From the NCBI GenBank assembly GCA_021802375.1, contig JAKAAL010000024.1, positions 1 to 14,211 of the forward strand: 14,211 nt of DNA, written 5' to 3'. Shown one piece after another: positions 12,899 through 14,211 of this stretch. The stretch comes from Bacillota bacterium (lineage in GTDB: Bacteria; Bacillota_E; Sulfobacillia; Sulfobacillales; Sulfobacillaceae). The notes below the pieces were generated by a model. That model did not search any database and was not told where the DNA came from. It worked only from the letters and a program-made list of their open reading frames with translations. Within the stretch, counting starts at the first letter, position 1; each line of letters begins with the position of its first letter. The position numbers and the translations under genes are program-made.

Positions 12899-14211
12899 TC
12901 ATCTCCCTGCCCCGCCACTCCCGGTCTGCGAGGCAATCCCTTGCCCGAGATTGGCAATGTTTTCTTTCCAGAAGATCGCCCGTTTGGGGCGTGGCCCGTT
13001 TTCATTATCTGAATCTACTTCCGTGTCGAGCCCTTCAAACGCCCGCGGCATCGCCAGATCTGCCCGGCGCACCGCCGCCCACCAATCACGGCCTCGGGGG
13101 GTGTCAAAATCTTGCACCCAAGGGTATTGCTGACTGAGCAAATGGGTTGCCGTGGCAGCACTTTTCCCCGCCTCCAGCAACGCTCGATAGTCATGGAGAG
13201 CTCGCTGAATAGCGGGATCGCTCTTGTATAAGAAAATTCCGGGCTTGCCTATCGGCTTGATCTGCCCGGTGTTCCCAGGGGCATTCGCCAGCGGGTCAAA
13301 GCCCCAATCCGGCTTGCGCGGTTCACGACGCTTGGAGGCCGTTATCGCGCCCAAGACCTGCATCGAGGACTCTTGCATCGGGGAGCCCAACGGATTCCCC
13401 GCTTCTTTGGGCAGCATCCCTGGGCGTGGGCGCTTCTTCCGCATGACCGGCACATTCGGATTCATCCCGCGCGTTTTCGCCTGCCATCGACGCGTCTCCG
13501 CTTCTCGATGATCCCGTGATCCGTTCCGAACAAACACGCCCCGGATCCCATGCGCATGATGACGGGATTTCGTCAATGCCTGCGGTTTGACCACAATCTG
13601 ATGGTCTCGAATAAAATCACTTAAGGCGTCCAGCAGGCGAGGGGACACGCCTGGAATTTCTGCCCGGCGCACAGCCTCCGCCGTTTTCGCCACCGCATCC
13701 GTCACCGGAACCGCCATCGTCGTAAACCCCGCGCTGTTCGGCACAGGAAGTTCCACATCAATAGTGCGCGGAGCAAAAGAGGATCCCTTGAAGGCATCCA
13801 GATTATAGAGATGTCCGTCTCGCACCGCATTCAGCCATTGCTGCGCCCGACGCCGTCCATTGGGATGCTGAGACAACTCCGTGTCCATCTGCTGTTGCAG
13901 GGCGTCTAATTGCGCCAAGGGAGGGACTGCCGACACAAACCGCTTCAGATCGCGCCACCAATACCCGTCGGGTGCCTCGCGATGATCAATCCACCAGCGG
14001 GCCGAGGTTTGCCGCTCATGCTGTGCCAACCATTTTTGGGTTAAATGGAGATTCTGTTGCGCTTGCGCTTGTTGTTCCGGGCTCAGCCCGTCTTTCATTT
14101 TCCCCTTCAACACCCGGTCGGCGGCTTCCCGGATGTCCGCCATGTGCTGGGATCGTAATTCCTCGGCCCAGGCCACCTGCTTCGGCGTCCCTTGCAGCGC
14201 CGGGAGAGTCG
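12899..14211 (-). CDS. Unrecognised phage protein, N-terminus beyond the right edge
   Basis: The frame is open to the window's right edge (first full codon at 14209), giving at least 436 residues. A GTG at 14176 could be a start but has no clear binding site, and the preceding in-frame text LPALQGTPKQVAWAEELRSQ reads as one conserved block; a block of the form GTPKQVAWAEELR recurs, from memory, in many phage and plasmid proteins. This suggests the true start lies upstream. Later come helical segments (AEAVRRAEIPGVSPRLLDAL), a basic stretch around residues 230-280 (MRKKRPRPGMLPK) and a C-terminal TPRGRDWWAAVRRADLAMPR. I cannot assign a domain. Its place upstream of the head genes is compatible with a portal-associated or injected protein, which is speculation. 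Confidence 0.7.
   Translation of the reverse strand, partial: TLPALQGTPKQVAWAEELRSQHMADIREAADRVLKGKMKDGLSPEQQAQAQQNLHLTQKWLAQHERQTSARWWIDHREAPDGYWWRDLKRFVSAVPPLAQLDALQQQMDTELSQHPNGRRRAQQWLNAVRDGHLYNLDAFKGSSFAPRTIDVELPVPNSAGFTTMAVPVTDAVAKTAEAVRRAEIPGVSPRLLDALSDFIRDHQIVVKPQALTKSRHHAHGIRGVFVRNGSRDHREAETRRWQAKTRGMNPNVPVMRKKRPRPGMLPKEAGNPLGSPMQESSMQVLGAITASKRREPRKPDWGFDPLANAPGNTGQIKPIGKPGIFLYKSDPAIQRALHDYRALLEAGKSAATATHLLSQQYPWVQDFDTPRGRDWWAAVRRADLAMPRAFEGLDTEVDSDNENGPRPKRAIFWKENIANLGQGIASQTGSGGAGR

Noticed and set aside
1..14211. tRNA genes, CRISPR arrays, insertion sequences or defence genes
   Set aside because: I saw no tRNA cloverleaf, spaced direct repeats, transposase or defence-type domain on either strand.

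Overview
The window is the virion-structure module of a contractile-tailed bacteriophage (myovirus morphology), either a phage or a prophage. All convincing genes lie on the minus strand, so the module reads from right (14211) to left (1). Evidence for a phage: a tail sheath gene followed by a tail tube gene, a pair of overlapping tail-chaperone frames, the start of a probable tape-measure gene, and a protease-scaffold-major capsid set. Strong AAGGAGG-type ribosome binding sites sit before nearly every gene, and genes are packed with 4-base overlaps or a few bases between them. The host is probably a bacterium with strong Shine-Dalgarno usage (Gram-positive-like) and moderately high GC. I cannot name the host or the phage genus. 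Layout, in transcription order. Right end (14211-12327): an unrecognised partial gene cut by the window edge, then a gene with a C-terminal domain resembling DUF6582. Middle right (12286-10550): a virion-protein gene split by a compact, ORF-less group I intron at about 11143-10880. Joined in phase, the two exons encode about 490 residues. A possible 35-residue ORF and an intrinsic terminator follow. Head block (10351-6124): small beta-rich protein, prohead protease, highly charged scaffold-like protein, and a major capsid protein with an inserted Ig/FN3-like domain. Connector block (6137-3385): small protein, beta-rich Ig-like protein, Cys4 zinc-ribbon neck protein, HK97-gp10-like neck/completion protein, and a probable tail terminator. 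Tail block (3369-100): a small unknown protein, tail sheath, tail tube, two overlapping tail assembly chaperone frames offset by +1/-2, and the N-terminus of a probable tape measure protein. Left edge: bases 1-99 are an exact inverted copy of 3348-3446, which spans the junction of the terminator gene and the next small gene. This breaks the tape-measure gene. It is most simply an assembly or amplification chimera at a contig end, although a real inversion repeat cannot be excluded from sequence alone. The most interesting biology is the group I intron. It resembles the small Azoarcus-type (IC3) tRNA introns in its core, but lies in a phage structural gene and carries no homing endonuclease. 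The first exon's apparent stop at 11060 lies inside the intron, and exon 2 has no start codon of its own, so a standard gene caller would truncate the first part and lose the second.
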